From: Phycicoccus jejuensis
GTDB lineage: Bacteria; Actinomycetota; Actinomycetes; Actinomycetales; Dermatophilaceae
Reading direction: 5' to 3'
NCBI RefSeq assembly: GCF_000720925.1
Contig: NZ_JOEE01000002.1
Span: forward strand, 1-64,000
Length of the DNA: 64,000 nt
Shown here: positions 1 to 8,468 of the stretch, piece by piece
Layout of the letters: each line of letters begins with the position of its first letter
How positions within the stretch are numbered: position 1 is the stretch's first letter
The notes under the pieces: generated by a model
The model's input: the letters and a program-made list of their open reading frames with translations, nothing else
Database searches by the model: none
What the model was told of the DNA's origin: nothing
Position numbers and translations under genes: made by a program

Positions 1-24
1 CTCGACGACCATGCGGTCGTCGAG
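1..24. repeat. perfect 10-bp inverted repeat (hairpin)
   Basis: A CTCGACGACC arm and its exact complement GGTCGTCGAG are separated by ATGC. It sits at the window edge with no T-run. It could be the terminator of a gene to the left or a regulatory hairpin; the sequence alone does not decide. Confidence 0.5.
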
Positions 25-344
25 GTCTCACGGTCCACCGTCCCCTTCTCACATCCCGGATGAACCAGTGGCCCTCGTGATCATCTGCGGTGTTCCCGGA
101 GCCTGACCCGCTTTTCCGGACACCTGAGCTGAGGCGATGATCGTCTCGGAGAGGAGTCCGCTCCGACCGCCAGCGCTCCTGCGCCGGTGATGAGTCCTCG
201 TCGAGTCAGGTCGACCGTCATGACGCCTCCTGCGTGCTCGTGGGCCGGTGGTCACACCGCCCTGCGCGTCCGGTGGCCGGGCGGCCGTGGACGTCCCGGG
301 CGAGACGCTCGATGATGAACGTGTTCACCACAAGGGGGGCGCCC
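25..344. other. intergenic region upstream of the LacI-type gene
   Basis: About 320 bases in which I see no convincing gene. The short minus-strand reading frame here is Arg/Ser-rich with no recognisable domain. The right end holds the AAGGGGGG ribosome site of the next gene. Confidence 0.5.
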
Positions 345-1370
345 ATGACCTCTCGCTACCGCTCCCGGCCGACCGTCCGCGAGGTCGCGGCGCTGGCCGG
401 TGTCTCCCCTGCCACCGTCTCGAACGTCATGAACGGCACGGGCCGGATGGCCACACCGACCCGCGCGCGAGTCCTCGACGCCGTCCGCGAGCTGGGCTAC
501 AGCCCGTGGACGTCGGCGCGGGCCGGCGAGCGGGGCGGCACCGGGGTCGTCGGGTTGACCCTCACGCTCTACGGCGACCACCCGGTCGACTACCTGGAGA
601 TCTCCTACTACCGCGAGCTCGTCCTCGGCGCGATGGCGGAGGCCCTGCGCCGCGGCTACCTCCTCCTCGTCCTGCCGAGCTCGCTCACCTCGTGGGCCTG
701 GATGTCGACCCCGCTCGATGGCGTCGTGCACAGCGAGCCCCGCGCCGACGACCCGGTGCGCGAGATCCTGCTGCGGCGCGGCATCCCGATGGTCAGCGCG
801 GGCCACCCCGGGCCGACGGCACGCGACGAGCTGTGGGTCGACAGCGACACCCCCGGCGCCATGATCATGGCGCTGGACCACCTGTGGGAGAACGGATCCC
901 GGCGGCCGGCCCTCCTCCTCCCCCAGCACGACGACGCCTTCCCGACCCAGCTGCTGGCCGGGTGCGAGGCCTGGACCGCACGCACCGGGGTGGCCGTGCG
1001 CATCGCCCCGTTCGCGCCCCTGCCCGACTACCGCGGATCGGAGACGGCGGCGGCGGCCGCGCTCCTCGCCGGGGACGATCGGCCGGACGGCGTCGTGGGC
1101 GTGTACGAGGACTCCGGCCACCACGTCCTGGACGTCGCCGACCGCACCGGCCTGCAGGTGCCCCACGACCTGCGCGTCGTCTGCATCACCGACAACCCGG
1201 CGTACGCGTCCACCAGACCGCCCCTCCCGTGCATCGCCTTGCGCGCGAACGAGATCGGCCGCGAGAGCGTGGACCTGCTCATCGACTCGATCCACGGTCG
1301 CCGCCGCCTCGGCCGACATCGGCTGGTGCCCCCGCGGTTGGTCCTCCACGCGCCCGGTACCGCTTCCTGA
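345..1370 (+). CDS. LacI family transcriptional regulator
   Basis: A 341-residue DNA-binding repressor of the LacI/GalR family, which normally responds to a sugar or nucleoside. Residues about 9-55 form the N-terminal helix-turn-helix and hinge (VREVAALAGVSPATVSNVMN). The rest is a periplasmic-binding-protein-like effector domain ending in the usual C-terminal region. The ATG at 345 was chosen because AAGGGGGG lies six bases upstream and the HTH then begins at the usual distance; the frame stays open further upstream. No transport or catabolic gene adjoins it, so the effector cannot be inferred. It is convergent with the following MarR gene. Confidence 0.88.
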   Translation: MTSRYRSRPTVREVAALAGVSPATVSNVMNGTGRMATPTRARVLDAVRELGYSPWTSARAGERGGTGVVGLTLTLYGDHPVDYLEISYYRELVLGAMAEALRRGYLLLVLPSSLTSWAWMSTPLDGVVHSEPRADDPVREILLRRGIPMVSAGHPGPTARDELWVDSDTPGAMIMALDHLWENGSRRPALLLPQHDDAFPTQLLAGCEAWTARTGVAVRIAPFAPLPDYRGSETAAAAALLAGDDRPDGVVGVYEDSGHHVLDVADRTGLQVPHDLRVVCITDNPAYASTRPPLPCIALRANEIGRESVDLLIDSIHGRRRLGRHRLVPPRLVLHAPGTAS

Positions 1371-1402
1371 GCAGCACGGGCCTGAGGTCGCCCGGCCTCT
1401 CG

Positions 1403-1951
1403 TCAGCCGGTGGGGCCGTCGGCCCCGAGCCCGTCGAAAGCCTTCGTGCGCCCTTCTGTGTCGAGCGTGGTCAGCACGGCATCGCAGATGGCGGTGAGCT
1501 GCGCGACCTGACCCGGCTCGAGGCCGTCGAAGACGCGGCTGCGCACCTCCCCGACGTGCTCGGGCGCGGCGGCGACCACGGCGTCCCAGCCTGCATCCGT
1601 GAGGTGGGCGTTCGTCGCGCGACCGTCGCCAGGACAGGGCAGCCGTTCGACGAGGCCCCGGTCCTCCAGCCGGCGCACGACGTGCGAGAGGCGGGGCAAG
1701 GTCGAGTTGGTGCCGTGCGCGAGAGCACTCATCCGCAGCACGCGGTTCGGCGCCTCCGAGAGCCGGGCGAGGAGGTAGTACTCGAAGAAGGTGAGCCCGG
1801 CGTCGCGCCGCAGCTGGGAGTCGAGGGCTCCGGGCAGGAGCTCGAGGACCGAGACCACCCGGATCCACGCGGCCCGCTCGGCGGTGGAGAGCCAGCGCGG
1901 CTCGCGGGGCTCGCGGGAGGACACCGGGGTCGAGGGGTCGTCGGCAGGCAC
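1403..1951 (-). CDS. MarR family transcriptional regulator
   Basis: A winged-helix MarR regulator of about 182 residues. The central part carries the MarR fold with the recognition helix region around LSHVVRRLEDRGLVER followed by a wing. It is divergent from the NAD(P)-binding reductase gene at 2044, and two GTTGTCGG(T/A)ACAAC operators lie between them, so it probably controls both. The GTG at 1951 is preferred. A TTG at 1987 would also be in frame but lies inside an operator half-site. MarR proteins with this neighbour often sense oxidants or phenolics; the ligand here is unknown. Confidence 0.85.
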   Translation of the reverse strand: MPADDPSTPVSSREPREPRWLSTAERAAWIRVVSVLELLPGALDSQLRRDAGLTFFEYYLLARLSEAPNRVLRMSALAHGTNSTLPRLSHVVRRLEDRGLVERLPCPGDGRATNAHLTDAGWDAVVAAAPEHVGEVRSRVFDGLEPGQVAQLTAICDAVLTTLDTEGRTKAFDGLGADGPTG

Positions 1952-1974
1952 GGGGACAGTCTGCCGCGGCAGTG

Positions 1975-2019
1975 GTTGTCGGTACAACTATTCGCTGCTA
2001 CGTTAGTTGTCGGAACAAC
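1975..2019. promoter_or_regulatory. twin palindromic MarR operators
   Basis: GTTGTCGGTACAAC (1975-1988) and GTTGTCGGAACAAC (2006-2019) are near-identical 14-bp palindromes 31 bp apart, about three helical turns. They fill the space between the divergent MarR gene and the reductase gene, where the promoters must lie. Confidence 0.75.
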
Positions 2020-2043
2020 CAAATCATCCCAGGGAGACACGTC

Positions 2044-2619
2044 ATGACCGCAGTGAGCATCATCGGGGCCGGGTCCATGGGCTCGGCCATCGCCGCCCTC
2101 GCCGAGAAGGGCGGTCACACGGTGCAGGTGCTCGGCCGCGCCGACGCCGACCAGGCCGTCACGGGTGACGTCGTCGTCCTCGCCGTGCCCTATCCGGCGC
2201 TGCAAGAGATCGTGGGCGCCCGCGCTGCCGAACTCGCCGGCAAGGTCGTCGTCGACATCACCAACCCCCTCGACTTCGAGACCTTCGACACGCTCGTCGT
2301 ACCGGCCGACTCCTCCGCGGCGGCCGAGCTCGCCGCCGCACTGCCCGACGCGCACGTGGTCAAGGCGTTCAACACGAACTTCGTCGCCACCCTCACCTCC
2401 GGGACGGTCGGCGCTCGGCCCACCGCGGTCCTCGTCGCGGGTGACGACGCGAACGCCAAGGCGACGCTGTCGGAGGTCGTGACCTCCGCCGGCCTGCGTG
2501 CCGTCGACGCCGGCAGCCTGCGCCGGGCGCGCGAGCTCGAGGCGCTCGGCTTCCTGCAGCTGACCCTCGCCGTCGGCGAGAAGACCCCCTGGACGGGCGG
2601 CTTCGCCCTCGAGGCCTGA
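2044..2619 (+). CDS. NAD(P)-binding reductase, F420-dependent NADP reductase-like
   Basis: A 191-residue cytosolic Rossmann protein. The N-terminal nucleotide-binding motif is IIGAGSMGSAIAALAEKGGH, followed by a beta strand DVVVLAVPYPA and DITNP, the pattern of the F420H2:NADP oxidoreductase/YdhF-like family (Pfam F420_oxidored). Family members reduce F420 or other flavin-like cofactors with NADPH; the true substrate is not shown here. AGGGAGA precedes the ATG. The gene is controlled with the divergent MarR gene through the twin operators, which suggests induction by a small molecule. It runs into the convergent gene at 2623 with 3 bases between. Confidence 0.8.
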   Translation: MTAVSIIGAGSMGSAIAALAEKGGHTVQVLGRADADQAVTGDVVVLAVPYPALQEIVGARAAELAGKVVVDITNPLDFETFDTLVVPADSSAAAELAAALPDAHVVKAFNTNFVATLTSGTVGARPTAVLVAGDDANAKATLSEVVTSAGLRAVDAGSLRRARELEALGFLQLTLAVGEKTPWTGGFALEA

Positions 2620-2622
2620 CCC

Positions 2623-2922
2623 TCAGGTCACCGGTTCGCCGTCGACCCACGCCGCGGTCGTGTGCACGTCGCGCACGACCGGCGGCGCCGGGAACCCTCC
2701 GCCACCCAGCCGCGCGAGGGCGGGTCCGAAGACCTCGGCGTTGAACCTTTCGAGACCGGCCTCGGTGTCCCAGAGCTGCACGACCTGCCAGCCGCCCTCC
2801 GCCGGCCCGGCGGCGAAGGCCCGCCGTCCGGGGGGCGGTGGGACCTCGCCGACCGCCTCGACGACCGCGGCCCAGTGCTCGGTGGTGGCGCCGGGGAAGA
2901 ACGCCAGACGGAGGAAGGCCAT
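2623..2922 (-). CDS. hypothetical protein, possible ABM/Dabb-like fold
   Basis: A 99-residue protein with no signal peptide. Its length, the start MAFLRLAFFPG, and the central FAAGPAEGGWQVVQLWDTE segment resemble antibiotic-biosynthesis-monooxygenase or EthD-like dimeric alpha-beta barrel proteins. That is a pattern resemblance and no catalytic residue can be named. It is a single gene, convergent with the reductase gene. Confidence 0.6.
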   Translation of the reverse strand: MAFLRLAFFPGATTEHWAAVVEAVGEVPPPPGRRAFAAGPAEGGWQVVQLWDTEAGLERFNAEVFGPALARLGGGGFPAPPVVRDVHTTAAWVDGEPVT

Positions 2923-2967
2923 CCGCCCACGGTAGGCGCGGCGGCCGCCGCCGTCACCCCTCGCCGG

Positions 2968-4155
2968 TCAGACCAGGGCGGGCTCGGCGGGCTCGACCAC
3001 CTCGGCCGTCCGGCGCACCCGTCGCGCCGCCGGGAGGAGGACGAGGAGGCCGAGCACGGTGATGCCGGCGCCCGCCCAGATGGGCGAGGTGTAGCCGAGC
3101 CCGGCGGCGATCGCCATCCCGCCGACCCAGGCGCCGAGCGCGTTGCCGACGTTGAAGGCGGCGATGTTCGCACCCGACGCGAGGGTCGGGGCCTGGCCGG
3201 CGAAGCGCATGATGCGCATCTGCAGCCCGGGCACCGTCGCGAAGCCGAACCCGCCCATGAGGACGAGCAGGACCACCGTCGCGACCGGCGAGGACGCGAG
3301 CAGGGCGAAGGCGACCATGACGGCCGTGAGGCCCGCGAGCACGACGACGAGCGTGCGGTCGACGTCGCGGTCGGCGGCGCGGCCGCCGGCGAGGTTGCCC
3401 ACGAAGAGCCCGACCCCGAAGAGCACGAGCAGCCACGGCACCCAGCTCGCGGCGAAGCCGGAGACGCCGGTCAGCGTGTAGGCGATGTAGGTGAAGGCGC
3501 CGAACATCCCGCCGAAGCCGAGGACGGTCACCGCGAGCGAGAGCCAGACCTGGCCGCTCGCGAACGCCCGGACCTCGGTGCGCAGGCTCGTCGGCTGCCG
3601 GTCCTCCGCACCCGCCGCGGGCACGAGCGCCGCGATGGCGACGAGGGCGAGCACGCCGATGGCCGTGATCGCCCAGAAGGTGGAGCGCCACCCGTACGCC
3701 TGCCCGAGGAAGGTGCCGAAGGGGACGCCGAGGACGTTGGCGACGGTGAGCCCGGCGAACATCGTGGCGACGGCGCCGGCCTTGCGGTCCGGTGCGACGA
3801 GCCCGGCGGCGACGACCGCGCCGATGCCGAAGAAGGCTCCGTGGCAGAGGGCCGCGACGACGCGTCCGGTCATGAGGAGCGCGTAGGTGGGCGCCAGAGC
3901 GGAGACGAGGTTGCCGACGACGAACAGCACCATGAGGCCGAGCAGGACGCGCTTCGGGCGCATCCGGGCGGTGGCCATCGTGAGGAACACGCCGCCGACC
4001 GCGACGGAGAGCGCGTAGCCGGAGATGAGCCATCCGGCGGCGGCCTCGGAGACGGCGAAGTCCGCGGCGACCTCCGGCAGCAGGCCGGCGATGACGAACT
4101 CGGTGAGTCCGATGCCGAAGCCGCCGGCGGCCAGGGCGAGGAGTGCGAGGGGCAT
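2968..4155 (-). CDS. MFS transporter, DHA1/AraJ-like
   Basis: A 395-residue membrane protein with about 12 transmembrane segments. The first loop motif (GIGLTEFVIAGLLPEVAADF) and the DHA1-type loop (MARMRPKRVLLGL-like region) are those of sugar-efflux/drug-resistance proteins such as AraJ, YdhP and SotB. Such carriers export arabinose-like sugars or drugs by proton antiport. It is divergent from a MarR regulator at 4288, with a long inverted repeat between them, the classical arrangement of a regulated efflux pump. The substrate is unknown. Confidence 0.86.
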   Translation of the reverse strand: MPLALLALAAGGFGIGLTEFVIAGLLPEVAADFAVSEAAAGWLISGYALSVAVGGVFLTMATARMRPKRVLLGLMVLFVVGNLVSALAPTYALLMTGRVVAALCHGAFFGIGAVVAAGLVAPDRKAGAVATMFAGLTVANVLGVPFGTFLGQAYGWRSTFWAITAIGVLALVAIAALVPAAGAEDRQPTSLRTEVRAFASGQVWLSLAVTVLGFGGMFGAFTYIAYTLTGVSGFAASWVPWLLVLFGVGLFVGNLAGGRAADRDVDRTLVVVLAGLTAVMVAFALLASSPVATVVLLVLMGGFGFATVPGLQMRIMRFAGQAPTLASGANIAAFNVGNALGAWVGGMAIAAGLGYTSPIWAGAGITVLGLLVLLPAARRVRRTAEVVEPAEPALV

Positions 4156-4188
4156 GACAGGTCCTTCTCGGGATGGGTGCACGCGGCG

Positions 4189-4241
4189 ATATCCCGCGTT
4201 CGCAACTAACTCGGACGACGGTAGTTGCACACGCGGGATAT
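4189..4241. promoter_or_regulatory. long inverted-repeat operator between MFS and MarR genes
   Basis: ATATCCCGCGT..GCAACTA (4189-4208) is repeated in inverse as TAGTTGC..ACGCGGGATAT (4222-4241). The arms are 20 bp with only a central dinucleotide mismatched, around a 13-bp spacer. It covers the divergent promoter region and is probably bound by the MarR protein encoded at 4288. Confidence 0.75.
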
Positions 4242-4287
4242 TGCAAACGCGATAGGATGGCAGGACGCCCGACCACGAGGAGGACCG

Positions 4288-4725
4288 ATGGGGATCAGCG
4301 ACAGCGCCGTGGAGGTGCGCGCCCAGGGGTGGCGCCGGCTCGCCGCCCTGCACGGGCTCATCGAGTCGACCCTCGAGCGCTCGCTCTCCGACGAGCACGG
4401 GCTCTCGGTCGTCGAGTACACCGTCCTCGACACGCTCTCGCGCCAGGACGGCTGGCACCTGCGGATGACGCAGCTCGGCCGCGCGGCCGCCCTCTCCCCC
4501 AGCGCCGCCACCCGGCTCGTCAACCGGCTCGAGGACCGCGGGCTGCTCACCCGCATCCTCTGCGCCGACGACCGCCGCGGCATCTACACCGAGCTCACAC
4601 CCGCCGGCCGCGAGCTGCTCGAGCAGGCCCGGCCGACCGCGGACGACGCCCTGCACGGAGCGGTCGAGCAGGCCCGTGCGACACCGGAGCTCGCCGACCT
4701 CGTCGGGGCCGCCGGCCTCGCCTGA
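4288..4725 (+). CDS. MarR family transcriptional regulator
   Basis: A 145-residue winged-helix regulator. It has the MarR layout: N-terminal dimerisation helices, the recognition helix around LSPSAATRLVNRLEDRG, the wing with DDRRGIYTELTPAG, and a C-terminal helix. The ATG at 4288 follows GAGGAGGA at good spacing. It is divergent from the MFS exporter gene, with the 20-bp inverted repeat in the shared promoter, so it most likely represses that pump and itself. Confidence 0.88.
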   Translation: MGISDSAVEVRAQGWRRLAALHGLIESTLERSLSDEHGLSVVEYTVLDTLSRQDGWHLRMTQLGRAAALSPSAATRLVNRLEDRGLLTRILCADDRRGIYTELTPAGRELLEQARPTADDALHGAVEQARATPELADLVGAAGLA

Positions 4726-4765
4726 GGCGACCGACCGGGCGGGCCGCTGCCGGCCGGATCGACCG

Positions 4766-5332
4766 CTAGGACGGGACGACGGTGGGGAGGTCCTCGAAGA
4801 CCTCGAAGGAGTGGCCGTAGTCGCGGTTGACGCGGCTGAGGATCTGCACCGCCGAGATCTCCCACTCCTGGCTCTCGTACCGTTCGAGCGCCTCGACCAG
4901 GTGCTCGAGGACGGGCACCGTGGTCTCGGGGGTCACGCGCGCCACCGTGAGTCGGGGCACGAAGATCCGGCGGTCGACGTAGAAGGCGTGGTCCGCGACG
5001 AGCGGGGGCAGCCGGCGCGCGATCTCCGCCAGCGTGTCGAGGTCGCCCTCGAGCTTCATCGCGATGCTCGGGTCGGTCTCGTCCTCGAGCGCCCAGACGC
5101 CCGAGAGCCGGACCTTCGCCACGAGGCCGAACCGCGTCACCGGCCAGTAGAGGGCCTCGTGCAGCCGTCGGGCGTCGGGGACGGTGAGGTTGCCGAGGCC
5201 GATCATCCTCAGCCGGAACGCTCCCGAGTGCGTGAGCTCGAGCTGCTGCCGGGCACCGGGGACGCGCGCGGCGATGCCGGTCACCGCGTCGCGGATGTGT
5301 TCGGGCGGACGCACCGCCACGGACACCTGCAT
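4766..5332 (-). CDS. 2'-5' RNA ligase (LigT)-like protein lacking the catalytic His residues
   Basis: A 188-residue protein with the bilobal 2H-phosphoesterase layout of the LigT/2'-5' RNA ligase family. True members carry two H-x-T/S-x motifs. Here the corresponding segments read RLRM (in AFRLRMIGLG) and RLTV (in FVPRLTVARV), so both histidines appear replaced by arginine. I infer a fold retained for binding rather than phosphodiester cleavage. The ATG at 5332 follows GCGAGGAGGTG. It is a single gene, and a CCACGA-CA-TCGTGG palindrome lies 22 bases upstream. Confidence 0.7.
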   Translation of the reverse strand: MQVSVAVRPPEHIRDAVTGIAARVPGARQQLELTHSGAFRLRMIGLGNLTVPDARRLHEALYWPVTRFGLVAKVRLSGVWALEDETDPSIAMKLEGDLDTLAEIARRLPPLVADHAFYVDRRIFVPRLTVARVTPETTVPVLEHLVEALERYESQEWEISAVQILSRVNRDYGHSFEVFEDLPTVVPS

Positions 5333-5567
5333 GGCACCTCCTCGCTCGTCGGGTCCACGACATCGTGGCACTGTCGGCCCCCGCGTTCCGGGAGGCTCGG
5401 GCCGTCACCGTCCGACGCGAGCCGGGCAAAGGGCCCGTGGACGGCCCCACCGGTCCGGTCCCTCCGGGGACGACCGGAGGTGACGCTACCCTCGGTCACG
5501 CGGGTGGACGGGACATCCGGGCCACCGGATGTCGTCGGTGGGCTCCACGACGACGTCCCCCACCCTC

Positions 5568-5640
5568 GGGCCTCTAGCTCAACGGTCAGAGCTGCGGACT
5601 TTTAATCCGTAGGTTGTGGGTTCGAATCCCACGGGGCCCA
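5568..5640 (+). tRNA. tRNA-Lys (TTT)
   Basis: A 73-nt cloverleaf. The acceptor GGGCCTC pairs with GGGGCCC (one T-G pair), the D stem is GCTC/GAGC, the anticodon loop CTTTTAA gives TTT, and the T arm is GTGGG-TTCGAAT-CCCAC. CCA is not encoded. The 235 bases upstream (5333-5567) hold no gene that I can support. Confidence 0.96.
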
Positions 5641-5661
5641 CTCCCGCCGACTGATCACACG

Positions 5662-6729
5662 TCAGCGGGCGTAGACCTCGAGGTCGACGGCCTTGGCGGA
5701 CAGCCAGACCCGCTGCCCGGCCGACAGCCCGAGGTCGGCCACGGCCGCGGGCGTGATGTCGACGAGGCACGACGGCTCGCCGTCGAGGTCCAGCCGCACG
5801 CGGTCGGTGAGCAGGGTCAGCCCCGAGATGGTCGCCGCCCACGTGTTGCGCGCGCTCGAGGGGCCCGGTGGCTGCGCGCTGACCGTCACGGCGGAGGGCC
5901 GCAGGGCCACGAGCACCTCGCCGCGCTCGCCGTGGTCGGGGACGACGAACCGCCCCCCACCCTCCAGCGCGACCCCGTCGGCATCCGCCGTCCCGGCGTA
6001 GAGGTTGAGCCCGACGAGGCGCGCGACGTACTCCGTCGCCGGACGCCGCGCGACCTCCGCGGGGCTGCCCTCCTGGACGACGCGACCGCCCTCGAGGACG
6101 ACGAGCCGGTCGGCGAGCACGAGCGCCTCGAGCGGGTCGTGGGTGACGAGCAGGCTCGGGCCGCCGAACTCGGCGAGGTGCGTGCGCAGCTCGGCCTGCA
6201 CGTCGAGCCGGGTCCGGGCGTCGAGGGCGGACAGCGGCTCGTCGAGGAGGAGGAGGTCGGGCGAGCCGGCCAGCGCGCGCCCCAGCGCCACGCGCTGCGC
6301 CTGCCCGCCCGACAGCAGGTGGGGCCGCCGACGCGAGAGGTCGGCGAGCCCGAGACGCTCGAGCCACCCCGCGGCGACGGCCCGGGCCTCGGCCCGCGAG
6401 CGCCCGCGGACCCGCGGCGAGAACGCCACGTTGTCGAGCACCGAGAGGTGCGGGAAGAGGCGGTAGTCCTGGAAGACGAAGCCGACCGGGCGGTGCGCCG
6501 CCTCGACGAAGGCCCCCGTGCTCGCGTCGTCGAGCACGACGTCGTCGAGCCGGATGCTCCCACCCGCCAGCGGCACGAGCCCCGCGACGGCGCCGAGCAG
6601 CGTCGACTTGCCGGACCCGTTGGGCCCGAGGACGGCCAGCACCTCCCCCGGCGCCGCGCGCACCGCGGCGTCGAGGACGAAGCCGCCCCGGCGCACCTCG
6701 ACCCGCGCGTCCAGCCCACGGCTGCTCAC
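5662..6729 (-). CDS. modC: molybdate ABC transporter ATP-binding protein
   Basis: A 355-residue ABC ATPase that powers molybdate import. Walker A is GPNGSGKST, the signature is LSGGQAQR, Walker B is LLLLDEPLSALD, and the H-loop is THD. The C-terminal 100 residues form the TOBE/Mop domain typical of ModC. The GTG start overlaps the modB stop by four bases (GTGA), as expected for translational coupling. It is the last gene of the operon running from 8879. Confidence 0.93.
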   Translation of the reverse strand: MSSRGLDARVEVRRGGFVLDAAVRAAPGEVLAVLGPNGSGKSTLLGAVAGLVPLAGGSIRLDDVVLDDASTGAFVEAAHRPVGFVFQDYRLFPHLSVLDNVAFSPRVRGRSRAEARAVAAGWLERLGLADLSRRRPHLLSGGQAQRVALGRALAGSPDLLLLDEPLSALDARTRLDVQAELRTHLAEFGGPSLLVTHDPLEALVLADRLVVLEGGRVVQEGSPAEVARRPATEYVARLVGLNLYAGTADADGVALEGGGRFVVPDHGERGEVLVALRPSAVTVSAQPPGPSSARNTWAATISGLTLLTDRVRLDLDGEPSCLVDITPAAVADLGLSAGQRVWLSAKAVDLEVYAR

Positions 6730-7562
6730 ACCGTGCCTCCGCGCAGCCAGCGGTCGCGCAGCGCGACGAGGATGGCGACCGACACGAGCAGCAGGACGAG
6801 GCTGAGGAGGATGGCGGCGTCCGGGTCGGTCTCGAGGGCGTAGTAGACGGCGATCGGCATCGTCTGCGTGCGCCCCGGGAAGCTGCCGGCGAAGGTGATG
6901 GTCGCCCCGAACTCGCCCAGCGCCCGCGCCCAGCAGAGCACCGCGCCGGCCGCGAGCGACGGCGCCACCATCGGCAGCGTGACCCGCCGGAAGACGGTCA
7001 TCCGGCCGGCCCCGAGCGTGGCCGCGGCCTGCTCGTAGCCCTGGTTCGCCGCCCGCAGCGCCCCCTCGACGGTGACGACGAGGAACGGCATCGCGACGAA
7101 CGTCTCGGCCATGACCACCGCCACCGGGCTGAACGGGATCGTCAGGCCGAACCACTCGTCGAGCCAGCGACCGAGAAAACCGTTGCGCCCGAACGCGAGC
7201 AGCAGGGCCACGCCACCCACGACCGGAGGCAGCACCAGCGGCAGCGTGACGAGTGCCCGCACGAGCCGCAGCCCCGGGAAGCTGCTGCGCGCGAGCAGCC
7301 AGGCGAGCGGCACCCCGACGACGAGGGCGATGACGGTCGCGACGCTCGAGGTCCACAGCGAGAGCCTCAGCGCCTCGGACGCCTGCGACTCCCGCAGGAT
7401 GCGCCAGGCGTCGCCCCAGGGGGCCCGCACGAGCAGCCCGAGCAGGGGGACGACGAGGAAGGCGACCCCGACCAACGCCGGCACCAGCAAGGGTGCCGGC
7501 GGCCGGCGGGACGCCCCGCCCGTGCTCGCGCGACGCTGCCGCTCACGGGCGTCGAGGGTCAC
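6726..7562 (-). CDS. modB: molybdate ABC transporter permease
   Basis: A 278-residue inner-membrane permease with about six transmembrane segments. It carries the EAA loop (YEQAAATLGAGRMTVFRRVTLP) that contacts the ATPase, and ModB-type segments such as LGEFGATITFAGSFPGRTQT. The GTG at 7562 is preferred because it gives the usual N-terminus; the upstream 57 bases to the modA stop show no strong ribosome site. It is translationally coupled to modC. Confidence 0.92.
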   Translation of the reverse strand: MTLDARERQRRASTGGASRRPPAPLLVPALVGVAFLVVPLLGLLVRAPWGDAWRILRESQASEALRLSLWTSSVATVIALVVGVPLAWLLARSSFPGLRLVRALVTLPLVLPPVVGGVALLLAFGRNGFLGRWLDEWFGLTIPFSPVAVVMAETFVAMPFLVVTVEGALRAANQGYEQAAATLGAGRMTVFRRVTLPMVAPSLAAGAVLCWARALGEFGATITFAGSFPGRTQTMPIAVYYALETDPDAAILLSLVLLLVSVAILVALRDRWLRGGTV

Positions 7563-7618
7563 CGGACGGGTTGTGGTTGAACCGGGTCGGCCGGGACGTG
7601 TCCCGTCGCCGCGCGAGC

Positions 7619-8458
7619 TCACGGCTGCTCGAAGCCGGCCGCCGTGAGGACCTTCGCCCCCTCCGCCGAGAGCACGTAGTCGACGAACGCCTTCGCGGTC
7701 GCGGCGTTCGGGGCGTCGTCGAGCGCGGCGATCGGGTAGCTCGTGGAGGCGTTGACGTCGGCCGGGATCGGGATGCCCTCGACCTTGTCGCCGGCGGCAC
7801 GGACGTCGGTGACGTACACGACCCCGGCATCCACCTCGCCGAGCGTGACCTTGCTGAGCACCGACTTCACGTCGGGCTCGAGGGTCACCGGCTTCACCGT
7901 GACGCCCGCGTTGGCGAAGACCTTGGCCGCGGTGGCACCGCACGGCACCTGCTCCTGGCACAGCGCCGTCTTCACGCCCGAGCCGGCCAGAGACTCGACC
8001 CCCGTCACCCCGCCGGGGTTCGACGGCGGGACGGCGATCTCCATCACGTTCTGCGCGAACGTCTTCGGGTCGGTGGCGGCGCCGGCCGACACCACCGCGT
8101 CCATGTTCTTCGCGCTCGCCGACGCGAACACGTCGGCGGGCGCACCCGAGGTGACCTGGGTCGCGAGCGCCGAGCTCGCACCGAAGCTGAGCGTCACCGT
8201 CGTCCCGGGGTGCGCGGCCTCGAACTGCTTCGCGATCGTCGTGAAGGACTCGGTGAGCGACGCCGCGGCGAGCACGGTGATGTCACCCGCCACCTGGCTG
8301 CTCGCCGACGCGGACGACCCGCCGCCCGCGGTGGTGGACGCGGCGGGGCTCGACGAGCCCGACCCGCACCCCGCGAGGCCGAGCCCCGCGACGAGGACGA
8401 CGCAGGTGGTGACGGCACGGCGCACGGTGGCTCCTCGTAGACGACGGGTGGTGGTCAT
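7619..8458 (-). CDS. modA: molybdate ABC transporter substrate-binding lipoprotein
   Basis: A 279-residue extracytoplasmic lipoprotein. The signal peptide ends at the lipobox LAGC (residues about 28-31) and is followed by a Ser/Gly/Ala-rich linker. The mature part begins ITVLAAASLTESFTTIAKQF, the ModA hallmark whose serines bind the oxyanion, and SFGASSALATQV follows. It lies 10 bases after the HTH-TOBE regulator gene. Binds molybdate or tungstate; the sequence does not say which is preferred. Confidence 0.93.
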   Translation of the reverse strand: MTTTRRLRGATVRRAVTTCVVLVAGLGLAGCGSGSSSPAASTTAGGGSSASASSQVAGDITVLAAASLTESFTTIAKQFEAAHPGTTVTLSFGASSALATQVTSGAPADVFASASAKNMDAVVSAGAATDPKTFAQNVMEIAVPPSNPGGVTGVESLAGSGVKTALCQEQVPCGATAAKVFANAGVTVKPVTLEPDVKSVLSKVTLGEVDAGVVYVTDVRAAGDKVEGIPIPADVNASTSYPIAALDDAPNAATAKAFVDYVLSAEGAKVLTAAGFEQP

Positions 8459-8468
8459 CGGACGACGC

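Noticed and set aside
49..255. Short minus-strand frame at the window start
   Set aside because: Arg/Ser-rich, no ribosome site, no recognisable motif; typical high-GC spurious frame.
248..2047. Long plus-strand open frame of nearly 600 codons
   Set aside because: It is the out-of-frame shadow of the LacI gene and the antisense of the MarR gene; the translation is Arg/Pro/Gly-rich with no domain. High GC removes stop codons.
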